64,000 nt of DNA from Corynebacterium sp. HMSC078H07. GTDB taxonomy: Bacteria; Actinomycetota; Actinomycetes; Mycobacteriales; Mycobacteriaceae. Each line of letters begins with the position of its first letter. Position 1 is the first letter of the stretch. Positions 19,374 to 28,765 of this stretch are shown one piece after another. Under the pieces are notes generated by a model. The model was not told the DNA's origin and searched no databases. It was given only the letters and a program-made list of their open reading frames with translations. The DNA is taken from NCBI RefSeq assembly GCF_001812805.1, contig NZ_KV810490.1, forward strand, positions 35,532 to 99,531, given 5' to 3'. The translations under genes were made by a program, and so were the position numbers.

Positions 19374-20036
19374 TTAGCGCGTACGCAGGAGGCTGCGGGT
19401 GTCTGCGTTGGTCTGCGCTTCCTTTTCCAGTGCAGCACGCAGCTGAGAACGGCCACGGTGGATACGGGAGCGCACAGTACCCATCTTGACTCCGAGGGTT
19501 TCGGCAATCTCGTCGTAGCTCATGCCCACGACATCACAGAGAACTACGGCGACACGGAAGTCCGGAGCCAGGTTATCCAAGGCCGACTGCAGCGCCGGGT
19601 CCAAGTTGGCCACCGAGTAGGCCTGCTCTGGGGTCATGTCGGTACCAGGCACTCGTTCGTAATCCTCCGGCAGGGCCTCCATGCGAATCTTGGAGCGGTG
19701 GCGCACCATATCGAGGAAGAGGTTGGTGGTGATGCGGTGCAACCAGCCATGGAACGTACCGGCCTGATACTTGTCCAGAGAGCGGAAGACGCGCATGAAG
19801 GTTTCCTGCGTGAGGTCCTCGGCATCGTGCTGGTTACCGGAGAGGCGGTACGCCAAGCGGTAGACGCCATCAGCATGCTCGGCCACCAGCTCGCCCCACG
19901 AGGGCATGTCAGCTTCACCGGCATCAAACGCGGCAGTACCCGTGAGCTCTTCAGTGTCAGCGGTGTGTTCTTCGAGGGTGCTGACCTGTTCGTCGGAGCT
20001 GAGAGAGGGTACGTTCTCGCGCTGCTTTTTTGTCAT
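19374..20036 (-). CDS. sigE: ECF RNA polymerase sigma factor SigE
   Basis: 220 residues from ATG at 20036, with AAAGATG at ribosome-binding distance; an ATG at 20045 is also possible. Seen: a variable acidic N-terminal extension (~1-45), sigma region 2 ([26 protein letters not shown] is its core, ~60-85), and region 4 with helix-turn-helix around [20 protein letters not shown] (~175-195). SigE in corynebacteria and mycobacteria controls surface-stress genes. Downstream cseE encodes its probable anti-sigma factor, and the O-methyltransferase gene is divergent, the same arrangement as in related genera. Confidence 0.95.
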   Translation of the reverse strand: MTKKQRENVPSLSSDEQVSTLEEHTADTEELTGTAAFDAGEADMPSWGELVAEHADGVYRLAYRLSGNQHDAEDLTQETFMRVFRSLDKYQAGTFHGWLHRITTNLFLDMVRHRSKIRMEALPEDYERVPGTDMTPEQAYSVANLDPALQSALDNLAPDFRVAVVLCDVVGMSYDEIAETLGVKMGTVRSRIHRGRSQLRAALEKEAQTNADTRSLLRTR

Positions 20037-20187
20037 GACGATCATCTTTCTATAGACAGCACGGAAACTCCAGCCACAGTACTGTGAGCACCCTGTGAAT
20101 CCATACCACCGGTTTCATGCGCTACTCGCGTCACATAGGGCACTGCATCCTGCGCGATTCTTGTCCCACAGCCACGGTCCTTTCACT

Positions 20188-20847
20188 ATGGTTTTCACTG
20201 TGACTACTACGGCTTATGACGCACTGCGATCTTTTATCGAATCCACCAGCGAGGTATCGGAAGCGCTCACCAGCGCCCGCGCCCACGCAGAAGAGTACGG
20301 ACTGCCGGTTCCGGATGAATCCACCGGACAGCTTCTGAGCACCCTGGCGGCGGTCTCTTCCGGCACGACGTCGCGCCCCCAGGCGGTAGCGATTACCCCG
20401 GCGGCTTCGGTGGTGGGCCTCTACCTTCTCGCCGGAATGTCGGGCAACGGCATTCTCACCTGCATTGATCCAGAGGCTGAGCACCAAGCCAGTGCAAAGC
20501 AGACCTTCCGCGATGCCGGCTATTCCTCCAGCCGCGGGCGCTTCCTGCCCTCACGTCCGCTCGACATCATGGGGCGTTTGGCTAACGACACCTACCAGGT
20601 CATCTACGCCGAGGTCCCCGCCCTCGATATGCCCGCGCTGGTCAAGGCCGCCTGGCCGCTCCTACACCAGCACGGCACGTTGGTGCTCGCGAACTCGCTG
20701 CTGGATGGCACTGTGGCCGATACCTCGCGTACTGACCGCGACACCGCCGCTGCCCGTGAGGCCGACGAATTCGCGCGTTCCCTCGAAGGCGCGGCCGTCA
20801 CGCGCTTGCCCTATGGTGCGGGGCTCACCCTCGTGACCAAGCTCTAA
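20188..20847 (+). CDS. O-methyltransferase family protein
   Basis: 219 residues from ATG at 20188; a GTG at 20200 is equally plausible and the frame extends upstream to 20095 without a good start. Seen: a Rossmann-type SAM-dependent fold with AITPAASVVGLYLLAGMSGNGILTCIDPE split around residues 80-105 (in place of the usual E.GT..GYSTLWLA..L), a DIMGRLANDTYQVIYAEV strand, and a C-terminal LPYGAGLTLVTKL. It is the counterpart of the methyltransferase always found divergent from sigE in actinobacteria (Rv1220c-like). The glycine-rich SAM motif is degenerate (PAASVVGLYLL), so activity is uncertain. Substrate unknown. Confidence 0.82.
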   Translation: MVFTVTTTAYDALRSFIESTSEVSEALTSARAHAEEYGLPVPDESTGQLLSTLAAVSSGTTSRPQAVAITPAASVVGLYLLAGMSGNGILTCIDPEAEHQASAKQTFRDAGYSSSRGRFLPSRPLDIMGRLANDTYQVIYAEVPALDMPALVKAAWPLLHQHGTLVLANSLLDGTVADTSRTDRDTAAAREADEFARSLEGAAVTRLPYGAGLTLVTKL

Positions 20848-20866
20848 TTCACCGAGGCGAATAAAT

Positions 20867-20918
20867 ATCCCGGCTCTCCTCCCCCCTTGCATGGGGTGAA
20901 GAGGCCGGGATTGTTGTC
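20867..20918. terminator. Bidirectional terminator between the methyltransferase gene and glgC
   Basis: ATCCCGGCTCT (20867-20877) pairs with GAGGCCGGGAT (20901-20911) with one bulge, around an inner CCCC/GGGG stem, and is followed by TTGTTGTCCTT. It sits between the convergent ends of the two genes. Confidence 0.65.
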
Positions 20919-20984
20919 CTTGTGCCCTCTCTTTGGTCTTGGTCGAGGGGCTGGTTCCGGTCTGGGGCCGCGGTGTGGGCTGAG

Positions 20985-22202
20985 TTAAACCTTCTCGTTC
21001 TTGCCCACGACGACCACGCCGCCATCGGAGACCTTGAAGCGCTGCTCATCGCGCTCACGGTCTACACCGATAATGGCGCCGTCGCTCACAACGACGTTCT
21101 TGTCCAAGATGGCGCGGCGCACCACGGCACCGCGGCCGATGCGCACGCCGGGGAGAATGACGGAGCCTTCGACCGTTGCTCCGTCGGCCACGTGAACGTC
21201 GGAAGCCAGCACCGAGTTGCGCACAGTACCGCCGGAGACGATGCAGCCAGGTGCCACCATCGAGGACTGGGCAATACCGTTCTGCACAAACTTGGCCGGT
21301 GGGAAGTTGGAATCATCCGTGGAGTGAATAGGCCACGAGCGGTTGTACAGATTGAAAATGGGGTGCACGGAAATCATGTCCATGTGCGCCTCATAGAAGG
21401 AATCGATGGTACCGACATCGCGCCAATAACCGTGGTCACGGTCCGTGGAACCGGGGACCTCATTGGACATGAAGTCATAGACGTGAGCCTGCTGGCGATC
21501 CACGAAGTACGGGATGATGTCACCACCCATATCGTGGGCAGATTCCTCATTCTTCTCATCCTGCAGGAGGGCCTCAATGAGGGCCCCAGTGGTGAAGACA
21601 TAGTTGCCCATCGACGCGTAGGTCATGTTCGGATCATCCGGAGTAGCCGGCGGATCTGCTGGCTTTTCTACGAAGGACGTGATGGTGCCCATGCCGTCTG
21701 CCTGGATGCAGCCGAAGGCGGTAGCTTCCGAACGTGGAACGCGAATACCTGCAACAGAGCAGTCCAGACCCGTAGCGATGTGCTCCTCCACCATCTGAGC
21801 CGGGTCCATGCGGTAGACGTGGTCTGCGCCGAAGACGATGACATAATCGGGCTTCTCGTCATAGATGAGGTTCAACGACTGCACGATGGCATCGGCTGAA
21901 CCGTTGTACCAACGCTTACCGCGGCGCTGCTGGGCCGGGACGGAGGCGATGAACTGCGGAGTCGGCCCCGACAGGTTCCACGCCTGGGAGATATGGCGGT
22001 CCAGGGAGTGGGACTTGTACTGAGTCAGCACGGCAATCTTCAAGAAACCGGCGTTGACGAGGTTAGACAACACGAAGTCAATGAGGCGGTAGGAACCACC
22101 AAACGGAACGGCGGGCTTGGCGCGGTCTTCAGTTAGGGGGAAGAGGCGCTTTCCCTCGCCGCCGGCGAGGACAATGGCAAGGACGTTAGGAAGGCTTCTC
22201 AC
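20985..22202 (-). CDS. glgC: Glucose-1-phosphate adenylyltransferase
   Basis: 405 residues from GTG at 22202, chosen because TAGATT (22210-22215 on the minus strand) lies 7 nt upstream, giving a leaderless start; the frame is open 28 codons further without a homologous sequence. Seen: [14 protein letters not shown] and [15 protein letters not shown] near the N-terminus (nucleotide and sugar-phosphate binding), [18 protein letters not shown], and a C-terminal left-handed beta-helix. It makes ADP-glucose from ATP and glucose 1-phosphate for glycogen and maltose-1-phosphate synthesis. It is divergent from glgA, with 142 bp between them. Confidence 0.96.
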   Translation of the reverse strand: MRSLPNVLAIVLAGGEGKRLFPLTEDRAKPAVPFGGSYRLIDFVLSNLVNAGFLKIAVLTQYKSHSLDRHISQAWNLSGPTPQFIASVPAQQRRGKRWYNGSADAIVQSLNLIYDEKPDYVIVFGADHVYRMDPAQMVEEHIATGLDCSVAGIRVPRSEATAFGCIQADGMGTITSFVEKPADPPATPDDPNMTYASMGNYVFTTGALIEALLQDEKNEESAHDMGGDIIPYFVDRQQAHVYDFMSNEVPGSTDRDHGYWRDVGTIDSFYEAHMDMISVHPIFNLYNRSWPIHSTDDSNFPPAKFVQNGIAQSSMVAPGCIVSGGTVRNSVLASDVHVADGATVEGSVILPGVRIGRGAVVRRAILDKNVVVSDGAIIGVDRERDEQRFKVSDGGVVVVGKNEKV

Positions 22203-22344
22203 GACACCCAATCTAACGAGTTTTTCCACATTCTGCAGGGAAAAGATGCAGTTTTCACCCCCGCCATCGGGGTCGCACAGACTCACGTCTGCCCTACTAC
22301 TGCCCTTCTGCGCGCGCGGGGGAAGATCCGTATTCTGGGCAGGT

Positions 22345-23505
22345 ATGAGAGCCGGAGTTTTTTCTAAGGAGTACCCGCCGGAAATCTACGGCGGAGCTGG
22401 TGTTCACGTTGCGGAGCTGACCCGATTTATGCGTGACATCATTGACGTTTCTGTTCACTGCATGGGGTCCCCGCGCGATGAAGAGGACGTCTTTGTGCAT
22501 GGAGTCGACCCCGAGCTGAAGGACACTGAGGCAAACGCTGCGCTTCAGACCCTGTCCACGGGACTGCGCATGGCTAACGCTGCTTCCGACATCGACGTCG
22601 CCCATTCCCACACGTGGTACACCGGCTTGGGTGGCCACCTCGCTGGCCGCCTGCATGGCATCCCGCACGTTGTCACCGCACACTCCTTGGAGCCGCACCG
22701 CCCGTGGAAGCGCGAGCAGCTCGGCGGAGGCTATGAAATATCCTCCTGGTCAGAGAAAAATGCCATGGAATACGCCGATGCGGTCATCGCGGTCTCAGCC
22801 GGAATGAAAGATTCCATCCTGGAGGCCTACCCGCGTATTTCTGCCGACAAGGTCCACGTCGTCCTCAACGGCATCGACACTGACATCTGGCAGCCGGGTG
22901 AGGCGCCGGTGCTGGACAAGTTGGGCGTCGATAAGCAGCGCCCCATCGCCGCCTTCGTGGGCCGTATTACCCGGCAGAAGGGTGTCAAGCACCTTCTTAA
23001 GGCCGCGCAGAGTTTCGATGAGGATATCCAGCTCGTGCTGTGTGCAGGCGCCCCGGATACCCCGGAGATTGCCGCAGAGACCGAGGCTCTCGTCGAAGAG
23101 CTCCGTGCGCAGCGCGATGGTGTGTTTTGGGTCAAGGAGATGCTCTCCCGCGAAGAGATTAAACAGGTGTACTCCGGTGCAGATGTGTTCGTATGTCCCT
23201 CCATTTATGAGCCGCTGGGCATTGTCAACCTCGAGGCTATGGCCTGCGGTACGGCCGTCGTGGCTTCCGATGTTGGCGGCATCCCGGAGGTCGTCGTCGA
23301 CGGCGAGACGGGTGTCCTCGTGCACTTTGACGCTGCCGATGAAGCCGCGTTCGAGGCCGATATTGCTGCTGCGGTCAACCGTGTAGCTGCGGACGCTGAG
23401 CTGGCACAACGCTTCGGCACCGCCGGGCGTGAGCGCGCTATTCGTGAGTTCTCTTGGGCCACCATCGCGCAGCAGACCGTGGACATTTACCGCTCGTTGA
23501 TGTAG
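22345..23505 (+). CDS. glgA: Glycogen synthase of the actinobacterial GT4 type
   Basis: 386 residues from ATG at 22345, 8 nt after a TATTCT -10 element, so probably leaderless. Seen: N-terminal [19 protein letters not shown], the central [12 protein letters not shown], and the C-terminal [33 protein letters not shown] (donor-sugar E-x7-E motif). This short GT4-type enzyme is the actinobacterial GlgA/GlgM; members transfer glucose from ADP-glucose either to alpha-glucan or to glucose 1-phosphate to make maltose 1-phosphate, and sequence reading alone does not separate these. It runs divergent from glgC and 11 bp upstream of the GH32-like gene. Confidence 0.93.
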   Translation: MRAGVFSKEYPPEIYGGAGVHVAELTRFMRDIIDVSVHCMGSPRDEEDVFVHGVDPELKDTEANAALQTLSTGLRMANAASDIDVAHSHTWYTGLGGHLAGRLHGIPHVVTAHSLEPHRPWKREQLGGGYEISSWSEKNAMEYADAVIAVSAGMKDSILEAYPRISADKVHVVLNGIDTDIWQPGEAPVLDKLGVDKQRPIAAFVGRITRQKGVKHLLKAAQSFDEDIQLVLCAGAPDTPEIAAETEALVEELRAQRDGVFWVKEMLSREEIKQVYSGADVFVCPSIYEPLGIVNLEAMACGTAVVASDVGGIPEVVVDGETGVLVHFDAADEAAFEADIAAAVNRVAADAELAQRFGTAGRERAIREFSWATIAQQTVDIYRSLM

Positions 23506-23516
23506 GAAGGACTGCC

Positions 23517-24974
23517 GTGACGCAACCCCAACAACAACACCGACCAGAAATTCATTTCGTCCCCGATTCCGGTATCCTCGATGCCCCTGCGGGCATTGTC
23601 CGCGATGGCGATACGTGGCACTTGTTCCATCAATACCGCCCTGAGCCCGGCCAGCCGGCCCGCTGGGGCCACACCTTCTCCGAGGAAACGCCGTTTGCGT
23701 GGCTGGACTGCGATGATGTCCTAGCCCCCGTCGGCGGCGAGCTGTCCCTGCGCGCCGGCTCCGTAGCGGAAGGCCAGGATGCTCTCAACCTGTACTTCAC
23801 GTCCGTGACGTCCGTGGGCACCAGCGTGCGTTTGGCGCGCTATACCGACTACGCCGACGAATGTGTCGTCTCTGATGACCCAACTGCCTTGGACCCAGAC
23901 GTGGTTCGCTTCGGTGAGGCCGTAGGAGCACACACTGACTTCGACCGCTTCCGCTCGCCGTCTGTGGTGCCCGATTGGGCCAAGGAGGACCGCGAGGAGG
24001 GCCACGATGGCTGGCTCATGCTGGCCCTGACCGGTGATGCTGATGCCCCCGTTCCGGTTATCCTCGAAAGCCCTAATGGTGAGTCATGGTCGGTTCTGGG
24101 CAAGCTGAGTTTCAACGGTGACCCAGGGTTTAATGAGGGCGAGGTTCCGGCAACCTCCCCCATTCCGCCGGTGGTCTCACCGCGTCTGGTGCGCCTGCGC
24201 GATGAAGTAGACGGAGAAATCTACGACGTCCTCTTCGTCACTTTGGAGCGCGCCGGCCGTGACGTATCCGGCTACATCGTGGGCCGCCTCGATGGTACCG
24301 AGTTCACCGTGGCCAAGGGATTCCAGCGCGTGGACTTCGGCCACGATTTCTCCCGTCCGCGCAATACCAACACCACCACGGGCACGATTGCCCAGGAGCG
24401 CCGTTATGACCGCGCGGTTATTCTGGGACTGCTTAACGGCAATGGCCGCGGTGATGATGCCTCGAAGCACCCGACGTGGGAGGCCGAAGGCTGGGCAAAC
24501 AGTCTCTCGCTGCCACGCGCGGTGACCCTGCAGGGCGGGGTGCTGTACCAGACCCCTGCGCAGGGCTTGCCGGATGCAGTGAAGCTGTCTGACTACGCGC
24601 AATCCTGGACCGGCGTGCTTGAGGTTCCGGAGAATTCCAGCGTTACTGTGACGCTGCGTGATGGCTCCGGTGACCCGGCCGCCGTAATTCGCCACACTGG
24701 TGATGAGATTAGCCTGGACCGTTCGATGTCCAAGGCCTTCGATCACTACTTCAAGGATTCTGCTCCGGCCGTGGCCCCACTGGCGGAAGGAGACTCCGAC
24801 ACGCTCACCATCATTCAGGATGGCGCGAGCGTGGAGGTCTTCGTCGATGGTGGCCTCGTTGCCATGAGCTCCCGCGTCTACTTCGAGGGCGGCTGCTCCG
24901 CCATCGAGGTCGACACAGACGGTGAGGCCGTTATTGAGCAGTCCTGGAACCGCAAGGGTTCCAAGCGCTCTTAA
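23517..24974 (+). CDS. GH32-like (beta-fructosidase family) protein with altered catalytic motif
   Basis: 485 residues from GTG at 23517, with TAGGAAGGACT at good distance; the stop of glgA is 11 bp before. Seen: the N-terminal blade HFVPDSGILDAPAGIV with HLFHQYRPEP matches the GH32 start (H.P..gwmNDPNG..y..g.yHlFyQy.P), with the first Asp retained (LDAPAG for NDPNG). The second signature, normally FRDP, reads FRSPSVV, so the transition-state Asp is a Ser. A third region, GEVPATSP, may hold the acid/base Glu (usually EC). The C-terminal ~100 residues are a beta-sandwich as in the family. No signal peptide. The usual activity is sucrose or sucrose-6-phosphate hydrolysis, but the changed motif makes this doubtful. 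Operonic with glgA. Confidence 0.8.
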   Translation: MTQPQQQHRPEIHFVPDSGILDAPAGIVRDGDTWHLFHQYRPEPGQPARWGHTFSEETPFAWLDCDDVLAPVGGELSLRAGSVAEGQDALNLYFTSVTSVGTSVRLARYTDYADECVVSDDPTALDPDVVRFGEAVGAHTDFDRFRSPSVVPDWAKEDREEGHDGWLMLALTGDADAPVPVILESPNGESWSVLGKLSFNGDPGFNEGEVPATSPIPPVVSPRLVRLRDEVDGEIYDVLFVTLERAGRDVSGYIVGRLDGTEFTVAKGFQRVDFGHDFSRPRNTNTTTGTIAQERRYDRAVILGLLNGNGRGDDASKHPTWEAEGWANSLSLPRAVTLQGGVLYQTPAQGLPDAVKLSDYAQSWTGVLEVPENSSVTVTLRDGSGDPAAVIRHTGDEISLDRSMSKAFDHYFKDSAPAVAPLAEGDSDTLTIIQDGASVEVFVDGGLVAMSSRVYFEGGCSAIEVDTDGEAVIEQSWNRKGSKRS

Positions 24975-24985
24975 TGTGATTCGCT

Positions 24986-25010
24986 CGTTCGGCGTCTAGG
25001 ACGCCGAACG
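24986..25010. terminator. Hairpin between the convergent GH32-like and RlmA-like genes
   Basis: CGTTCGGCGTC (24986-24996) pairs exactly with GACGCCGAACG (25000-25010) around TAG, which is also part of the minus-strand stop codon. No T run follows, so termination strength is uncertain. Confidence 0.5.
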
Positions 25011-25886
25011 CAGTCGGTCCAGGCGCGCATGCGCCGTCACAGTCAGGGACTGCGGCAGAGCGGCCATGCGCTCTGCCAGCTCCTCCGGGCTAATGTGGCG
25101 CGCCGACGGGCTCATGCCTACCTGGGCGGCAATAGACGCCTTGTCCAAGGTAATGGGGAAAGAAATATCTACCGGGTCAGCGGACTGCTCGAGGAAGCCC
25201 TCCGCTTGGGAGTAGAGGCGCTCCACCTTGCCTTCTTCCACCCCCAGGATGCCGAGCGGCTCACGCAGCTCATCCAGGTGGCCGGCCTGCGGAGTCAGAA
25301 CGATGACCTCGCCGCCGGGAGCCAGGACTCGCTGGAATTCCGCCGGGTTACGCGGGGCAAAGACCACAGAGATGGCGTGAATCGAGTTATCGCGAATAGG
25401 CAGGCGCTCCCACACATCCGCCACCACGGCGCCGACGCGTTCGTGGGACTTGGCCAGGTGCTTGGCGGCATGCGTGGAAATGTCGAGGCCGACTCCGCGC
25501 GCACCTTCAATAGAGTCCAGGGTGTGAGCTAGATAGTAACCAGTTCCGGCGCCCACCTCGAGCAGGGCGGGAGCGGTATGTTCGTCCAGACCTGCGGCAT
25601 GGCTGGCCTCCTCCTGGGTTTCCAGGGCGTCCTGCACAGCGCCAGTAACTGCCTCCACAAAGGGTGCAAAGTGGCCCATGGCTAGGTAGGATTCACGGGC
25701 CGTCACCATGGCTGCATCATCGCCTTGGTGCTTCAGACCAGCACCGGCTGCCAACGTGACATAGCCCTGCTTGGCCACATCATAGGAATGGCCGGTCTCC
25801 GAGACGAGGCGAGCAAAGTCATCCGCGCCCGTGAGGGCGCTGCCATCGGCGGGATCGGCCAGAATATCGATGATATGTGAAAGCAT
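24996..25886 (-). CDS. RlmA-like 23S rRNA guanine-N1-methyltransferase homologue lacking the zinc finger
   Basis: 296 residues. Seen: the N-terminal segment ETGHSYDVAKQGYVTLAAG corresponds to the conserved HqFD.AkeGYvnLL of RlmA, and the SAM-binding LLEVGAGTGYYLAHTL (~120) and LDISTHAAKHLAK (~145) motifs are intact, with VVFAPRNPAEFQRVLAPGG following. In E. coli RlmA the first 25 residues bind zinc through four Cys/His (CPLC...CPQRH); here those positions are Asp/Ala/Ser and only one His remains. Family members methylate G745/G748 of 23S rRNA. Missing zinc ligands suggest altered RNA recognition. Last gene of the minus-strand group that begins with dapE. Confidence 0.85.
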   Translation of the reverse strand: MLSHIIDILADPADGSALTGADDFARLVSETGHSYDVAKQGYVTLAAGAGLKHQGDDAAMVTARESYLAMGHFAPFVEAVTGAVQDALETQEEASHAAGLDEHTAPALLEVGAGTGYYLAHTLDSIEGARGVGLDISTHAAKHLAKSHERVGAVVADVWERLPIRDNSIHAISVVFAPRNPAEFQRVLAPGGEVIVLTPQAGHLDELREPLGILGVEEGKVERLYSQAEGFLEQSADPVDISFPITLDKASIAAQVGMSPSARHISPEELAERMAALPQSLTVTAHARLDRLRSAS

Positions 25887-25895
25887 GTTCCTAGA

Positions 25896-26063
25896 CTAGC
25901 TAGAAACTGCGACGAGGAGTGAACCGAGCTGCGCTGCTTCCTCTTTGCTGAGCTCGATGACGATGCGGCCACCCCCGTCAGAAGGAATGCGCATGACGAT
26001 CTTGCGGGACTCCTCTACTGCTTCCATCTCTCCACCAGTAGTACGTGGCTTCATCGCTGCCAT
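25896..26063 (-). CDS. DUF3117 family small protein
   Basis: 55 residues from ATG at 26063; an AAGGAG stands 6-8 nt upstream, and the longer frame to 26123 overlaps the neighbour without benefit. The whole sequence, starting MAAMKPRTTGGEMEAVEE and including RIPSDGGGRIVIELSKEEA, is the family pattern conserved across actinobacteria (Rv1211-type). Function unknown. It lies 9 bp before the RlmA-like gene start and 40 bp after the DivIVA-like gene. Confidence 0.92.
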   Translation of the reverse strand: MAAMKPRTTGGEMEAVEESRKIVMRIPSDGGGRIVIELSKEEAAQLGSLLVAVSS

Positions 26064-26103
26064 AGTGAGTCTCCTTCGACTATTGTTATAACGTCCTTCT
26101 AGT

Positions 26104-26418
26104 CTAGCCCTTTTCAGATTCACGCGGCGCGTTTACGCTCGCCGGCACAGCAGACGAGCCGTGCGGAGCAGAAAGACGGCGTTCCACGGCAGCAATGAGC
26201 GCGTCGACTTGATCTTGGCGGTAGCCACGCGGAACCACGTCAAAGCGCAGGTCATCGAAGCGGCTCTCCTCCAGGGCGCGGAGATTTTCGGCGTCAACAT
26301 CGACGGCTTCGTCTGGGGTATCCATAACGGTGCCGCGGCCGACAATGCTGCCCCACGCCCACGAACCGATGATGATGAGCGCAACGAGGACAACGATGAG
26401 CAAAATCCAGGACATCAT
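26104..26418 (-). CDS. DivIVA domain-containing small membrane protein
   Basis: 104 residues. Seen: an N-terminal membrane helix (MSWILLIVVLVALIIIGSW) followed by the DivIVA-type motif ESRFDDLRFDVVPRGYRQDQVDALIAAVERRL (~50-82), read as a membrane anchor plus one short coiled-coil-forming domain, in the order of mycobacterial Rv1209. It could bind curved or polar membrane or other DivIVA-like proteins; this is inference. It starts 3 bp after gpgS ends on the minus strand, so the genes are probably co-transcribed. Confidence 0.85.
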   Translation of the reverse strand: MMSWILLIVVLVALIIIGSWAWGSIVGRGTVMDTPDEAVDVDAENLRALEESRFDDLRFDVVPRGYRQDQVDALIAAVERRLSAPHGSSAVPASVNAPRESEKG

Positions 26419-26421
26419 GCG

Positions 26422-27153
26422 CTAAATCCTACCCATCAGTGGTGGTCGCTGCGGCACCGCCCCAATGACACCGGCGCGTGAGAGGATTGTGCGCGCCACC
26501 ACGTCCGCCATCGGCGCCAGCTCCTCCAGCGGACGGTTGCGGTGCGCGCGGGTACCCAGGTCCACCTCGGCGAGGGCATAGGGGCCATAGCGCTTGGCGA
26601 CGTCCACCAGCAGCCCCGCTTCTACCCCGTACCCTTCCACGAACGGCAGTTCCATGGCGGCCGCGCGCCTTAAGGCGTATTCGCCGCCGAGTGGTTGGTC
26701 AATGTGTGCGAGCTCTGGGAAGAACTGGCGCAGCAGCGGCTTGGCGGTTAGCACGGTCACGCGGCCACCACCGGTGGGCTTTCCCTCAAAGCTGCGCTGA
26801 TAGCGCGCCTTGACCATCTGGATGTGCGGATCGATGAATGGCTCGGTAAGCGCGGAGACCATTCCGGGAGCGGCGGATTCGAGGTCGGCATCGATGAAGA
26901 CGACGATGTCGCCCTCAGCTGCCGCCACACCGCGCCAGAGGGATTCGCCCTTGCCGGGTCGGGGCTCCGCAGGCAGGATCTCCCGCCAGTTGAGCACCTG
27001 CGCTCCTGCCGCCTGTGCCTCAGCGGCAGTGTCATCGCTCGAATCCGCATCGATGACGAGCACCTCGTGGGGTTCATCGGCCAAGCATGCATGCACGACG
27101 TGCGCCACGGTGCGCTCCTCGTTGAGCGCAGGGATAACTACAGAAACTTTCAT
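26422..27153 (-). CDS. gpgS: Glucosyl-3-phosphoglycerate synthase
   Basis: 243 residues. Seen: GT2/GT81-type N-terminus VSVVIPALNEERTVAHVV, the metal-binding DADLESA (DxD-like, ~90), PLGGEYALRRAAA (~160) and YGVEAGLL (~180). The family transfers glucose from NDP-glucose to 3-phosphoglycerate, the first step of glucosylglycerate and, in mycobacteria, 6-O-methylglucose lipopolysaccharide. It is somewhat shorter than mycobacterial GpgS (~320) but the catalytic region is intact. The start overlaps the folP2 stop by 4 bp. Confidence 0.9.
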   Translation of the reverse strand: MKVSVVIPALNEERTVAHVVHACLADEPHEVLVIDADSSDDTAAEAQAAGAQVLNWREILPAEPRPGKGESLWRGVAAAEGDIVVFIDADLESAAPGMVSALTEPFIDPHIQMVKARYQRSFEGKPTGGGRVTVLTAKPLLRQFFPELAHIDQPLGGEYALRRAAAMELPFVEGYGVEAGLLVDVAKRYGPYALAEVDLGTRAHRNRPLEELAPMADVVARTILSRAGVIGAVPQRPPLMGRI

Positions 27154-27992
27154 GCCAACCCGCGGGTTGTCGCCAGGGGCTGCATCTCGCCCTGGATGGC
27201 AGCGGTCATGCGGATGACGTCGAGTGTCGGCCCCACTTCGTGGACACGGAATGCCGCAACACCACGCGCGGCCGACCAGGCCGTCGCCGCCAGCGTGCCC
27301 GCCACTCGTTGGTCCACGGCGCGGTTAAGGGTCTCGCCCACAAAATCCTTGTTGGACAAGGCCATGAGCACTGGCCATCCGGTTGCTACGAGCTCGTCGA
27401 TGCGGCGCAGCAGCTCCAGTCCGTGAAAGGTGTTTTTGCCAAAATCATGCGTAGGGTCGATGAAGGTCAGTTCCTCAGGGCACCCGAGGTCGGCGGCGCG
27501 CTCGGCCAGCCGCGTGGTTTCTGAGATAACGTCCGCTACGACATCATCGAAGTGCACGCGGTGCGGGCGGGTACGCGGTGTCACACCACCTGTATGCGAG
27601 CACACGTAGCCCACCTTCTTCTCCCCGGCTACCTCGATGAGTTCTGGGTCCCACCCAGCCCACGTGTCGTTGACCAGACCAGCTCCGGCCGCAATCGCGG
27701 CTTCGGCAACCTCTGCGCGCCACGTGTCTACTGAAATCAGCGCCTCCGGGTGGCGGCGATGCAACTCCGCGATGGTAGGCACGACGCGCTCGATTTCCTC
27801 GGTGGCGTCGACATGTTCACCCGGCCCGGCCTTGACGCCGCCGATGTCGATGATGGAGGCGCCGTCGGCAAGCGCCTGCTCCCCTCGCTCCACTGCGGGG
27901 TCCAGCTTGAAGGTAGCGCCCTTGTCATAGAAGGAATCCGGCGTGCGGTTCACAATCGCCATAACCTGGGCCAGACCATGGTGGGGGCTCAC
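27150..27992 (-). CDS. folP2: Dihydropteroate synthase-like protein (FolP2 type)
   Basis: 280 residues. Seen: the signature MAIVNRTPDSFYDKG (pterin-site loop), GASIIDIGGVKAGPG, ISVDTWRAEVAEAA, GAGLVNDTWAG and the C-terminal RVHEVGPTLDVIRM. The order LOG-folP2-gpgS matches mycobacterial Rv1205-Rv1207-Rv1208, where this second copy (FolP2) is reported not to be the main folate enzyme; the glycine of the standard IGGESTRP loop is replaced (IGGVKAGPG). So a role in folate synthesis is uncertain. Overlaps the LOG-family gene by 4 bp. Confidence 0.88.
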   Translation of the reverse strand: MSPHHGLAQVMAIVNRTPDSFYDKGATFKLDPAVERGEQALADGASIIDIGGVKAGPGEHVDATEEIERVVPTIAELHRRHPEALISVDTWRAEVAEAAIAAGAGLVNDTWAGWDPELIEVAGEKKVGYVCSHTGGVTPRTRPHRVHFDDVVADVISETTRLAERAADLGCPEELTFIDPTHDFGKNTFHGLELLRRIDELVATGWPVLMALSNKDFVGETLNRAVDQRVAGTLAATAWSAARGVAAFRVHEVGPTLDVIRMTAAIQGEMQPLATTRGLA

Positions 27993-28759
27993 TTGCCCTC
28001 CTGCTCCCGGATGCGCTTATCCGACATCACCTTGTGTGCCGCCACGATGTGGGCCAGTGCCTCATCCGGATCATCGGTCACGAGGAAGAGATCCAAGTCC
28101 TCCGGGCTAATGAAACCTCCATCTGCCAGCGTGTTCTTCATCCACTCCACCAGGCCGGACCAGTAGTCGGTGCCCATAAGCACGATGGGATAGTTGGTCA
28201 CCTTGCCGGTCTGAACCATGCACATGACCTCGAAGAATTCATCCATCGTGCCCATACCGCCGGGCAGGCAGATGAAGGCCTGGGAGTATTTGAGGAACAT
28301 GGTTTTGCGTGCGAAGAAGTAGCGGAAGTTCAAGCCCAAGTCGACGTACGGGTTCAGGCCCTGCTCGTGCGGCAGCTCGATGCCCAAGCCCACCGAAAGC
28401 CCACCAGCCTCGTGCGCGCCGCGGTTGGCCGCTTCCATGATGCCGGGGCCACCACCGGTAATGACGGCGTACTGGGCCTCCGCCAGGCGCTTGCCGACGT
28501 TAACACCAAGTTGGTAGATCGGATCCTCCTCGCGCGAACGCGCCGATCCGAAGACGGTCACGGCCTTCGGGAGCTTGGCCAGGGCGTCGAAACCGTCGAC
28601 GAATTCGCCCTGGATGCGCAGGACGCGCCACGGATCTGCATGCTGCCACTCGTGATCCGCGCCGGATTGCAGAAGGCGCTGGTCAAAGGTGGAGGACTGC
28701 TCGCCGGCGGTGCGGACGAGCAGTGGGCCGCGGAGAGTGCGGATTTGCTCGGGGGTCAT
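27989..28759 (-). CDS. LOG family protein (TIGR00730 Rossmann fold)
   Basis: 256 residues. Seen: VFGSARSREEDPIYQ and the diagnostic PGGMGTMDEFFEV (PGGxGTxxE) of cytokinin riboside 5'-monophosphate phosphoribohydrolases, preceded by GGGPGIMEAANRGAHEAGG. Known members hydrolyse nucleoside 5'-monophosphates to free base and ribose 5-phosphate; the physiological substrate in corynebacteria is not established. The start lies 6 bp downstream of the dapE stop. Confidence 0.92.
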   Translation of the reverse strand: MTPEQIRTLRGPLLVRTAGEQSSTFDQRLLQSGADHEWQHADPWRVLRIQGEFVDGFDALAKLPKAVTVFGSARSREEDPIYQLGVNVGKRLAEAQYAVITGGGPGIMEAANRGAHEAGGLSVGLGIELPHEQGLNPYVDLGLNFRYFFARKTMFLKYSQAFICLPGGMGTMDEFFEVMCMVQTGKVTNYPIVLMGTDYWSGLVEWMKNTLADGGFISPEDLDLFLVTDDPDEALAHIVAAHKVMSDKRIREQEGK

Positions 28760-28765
28760 GGTGGA

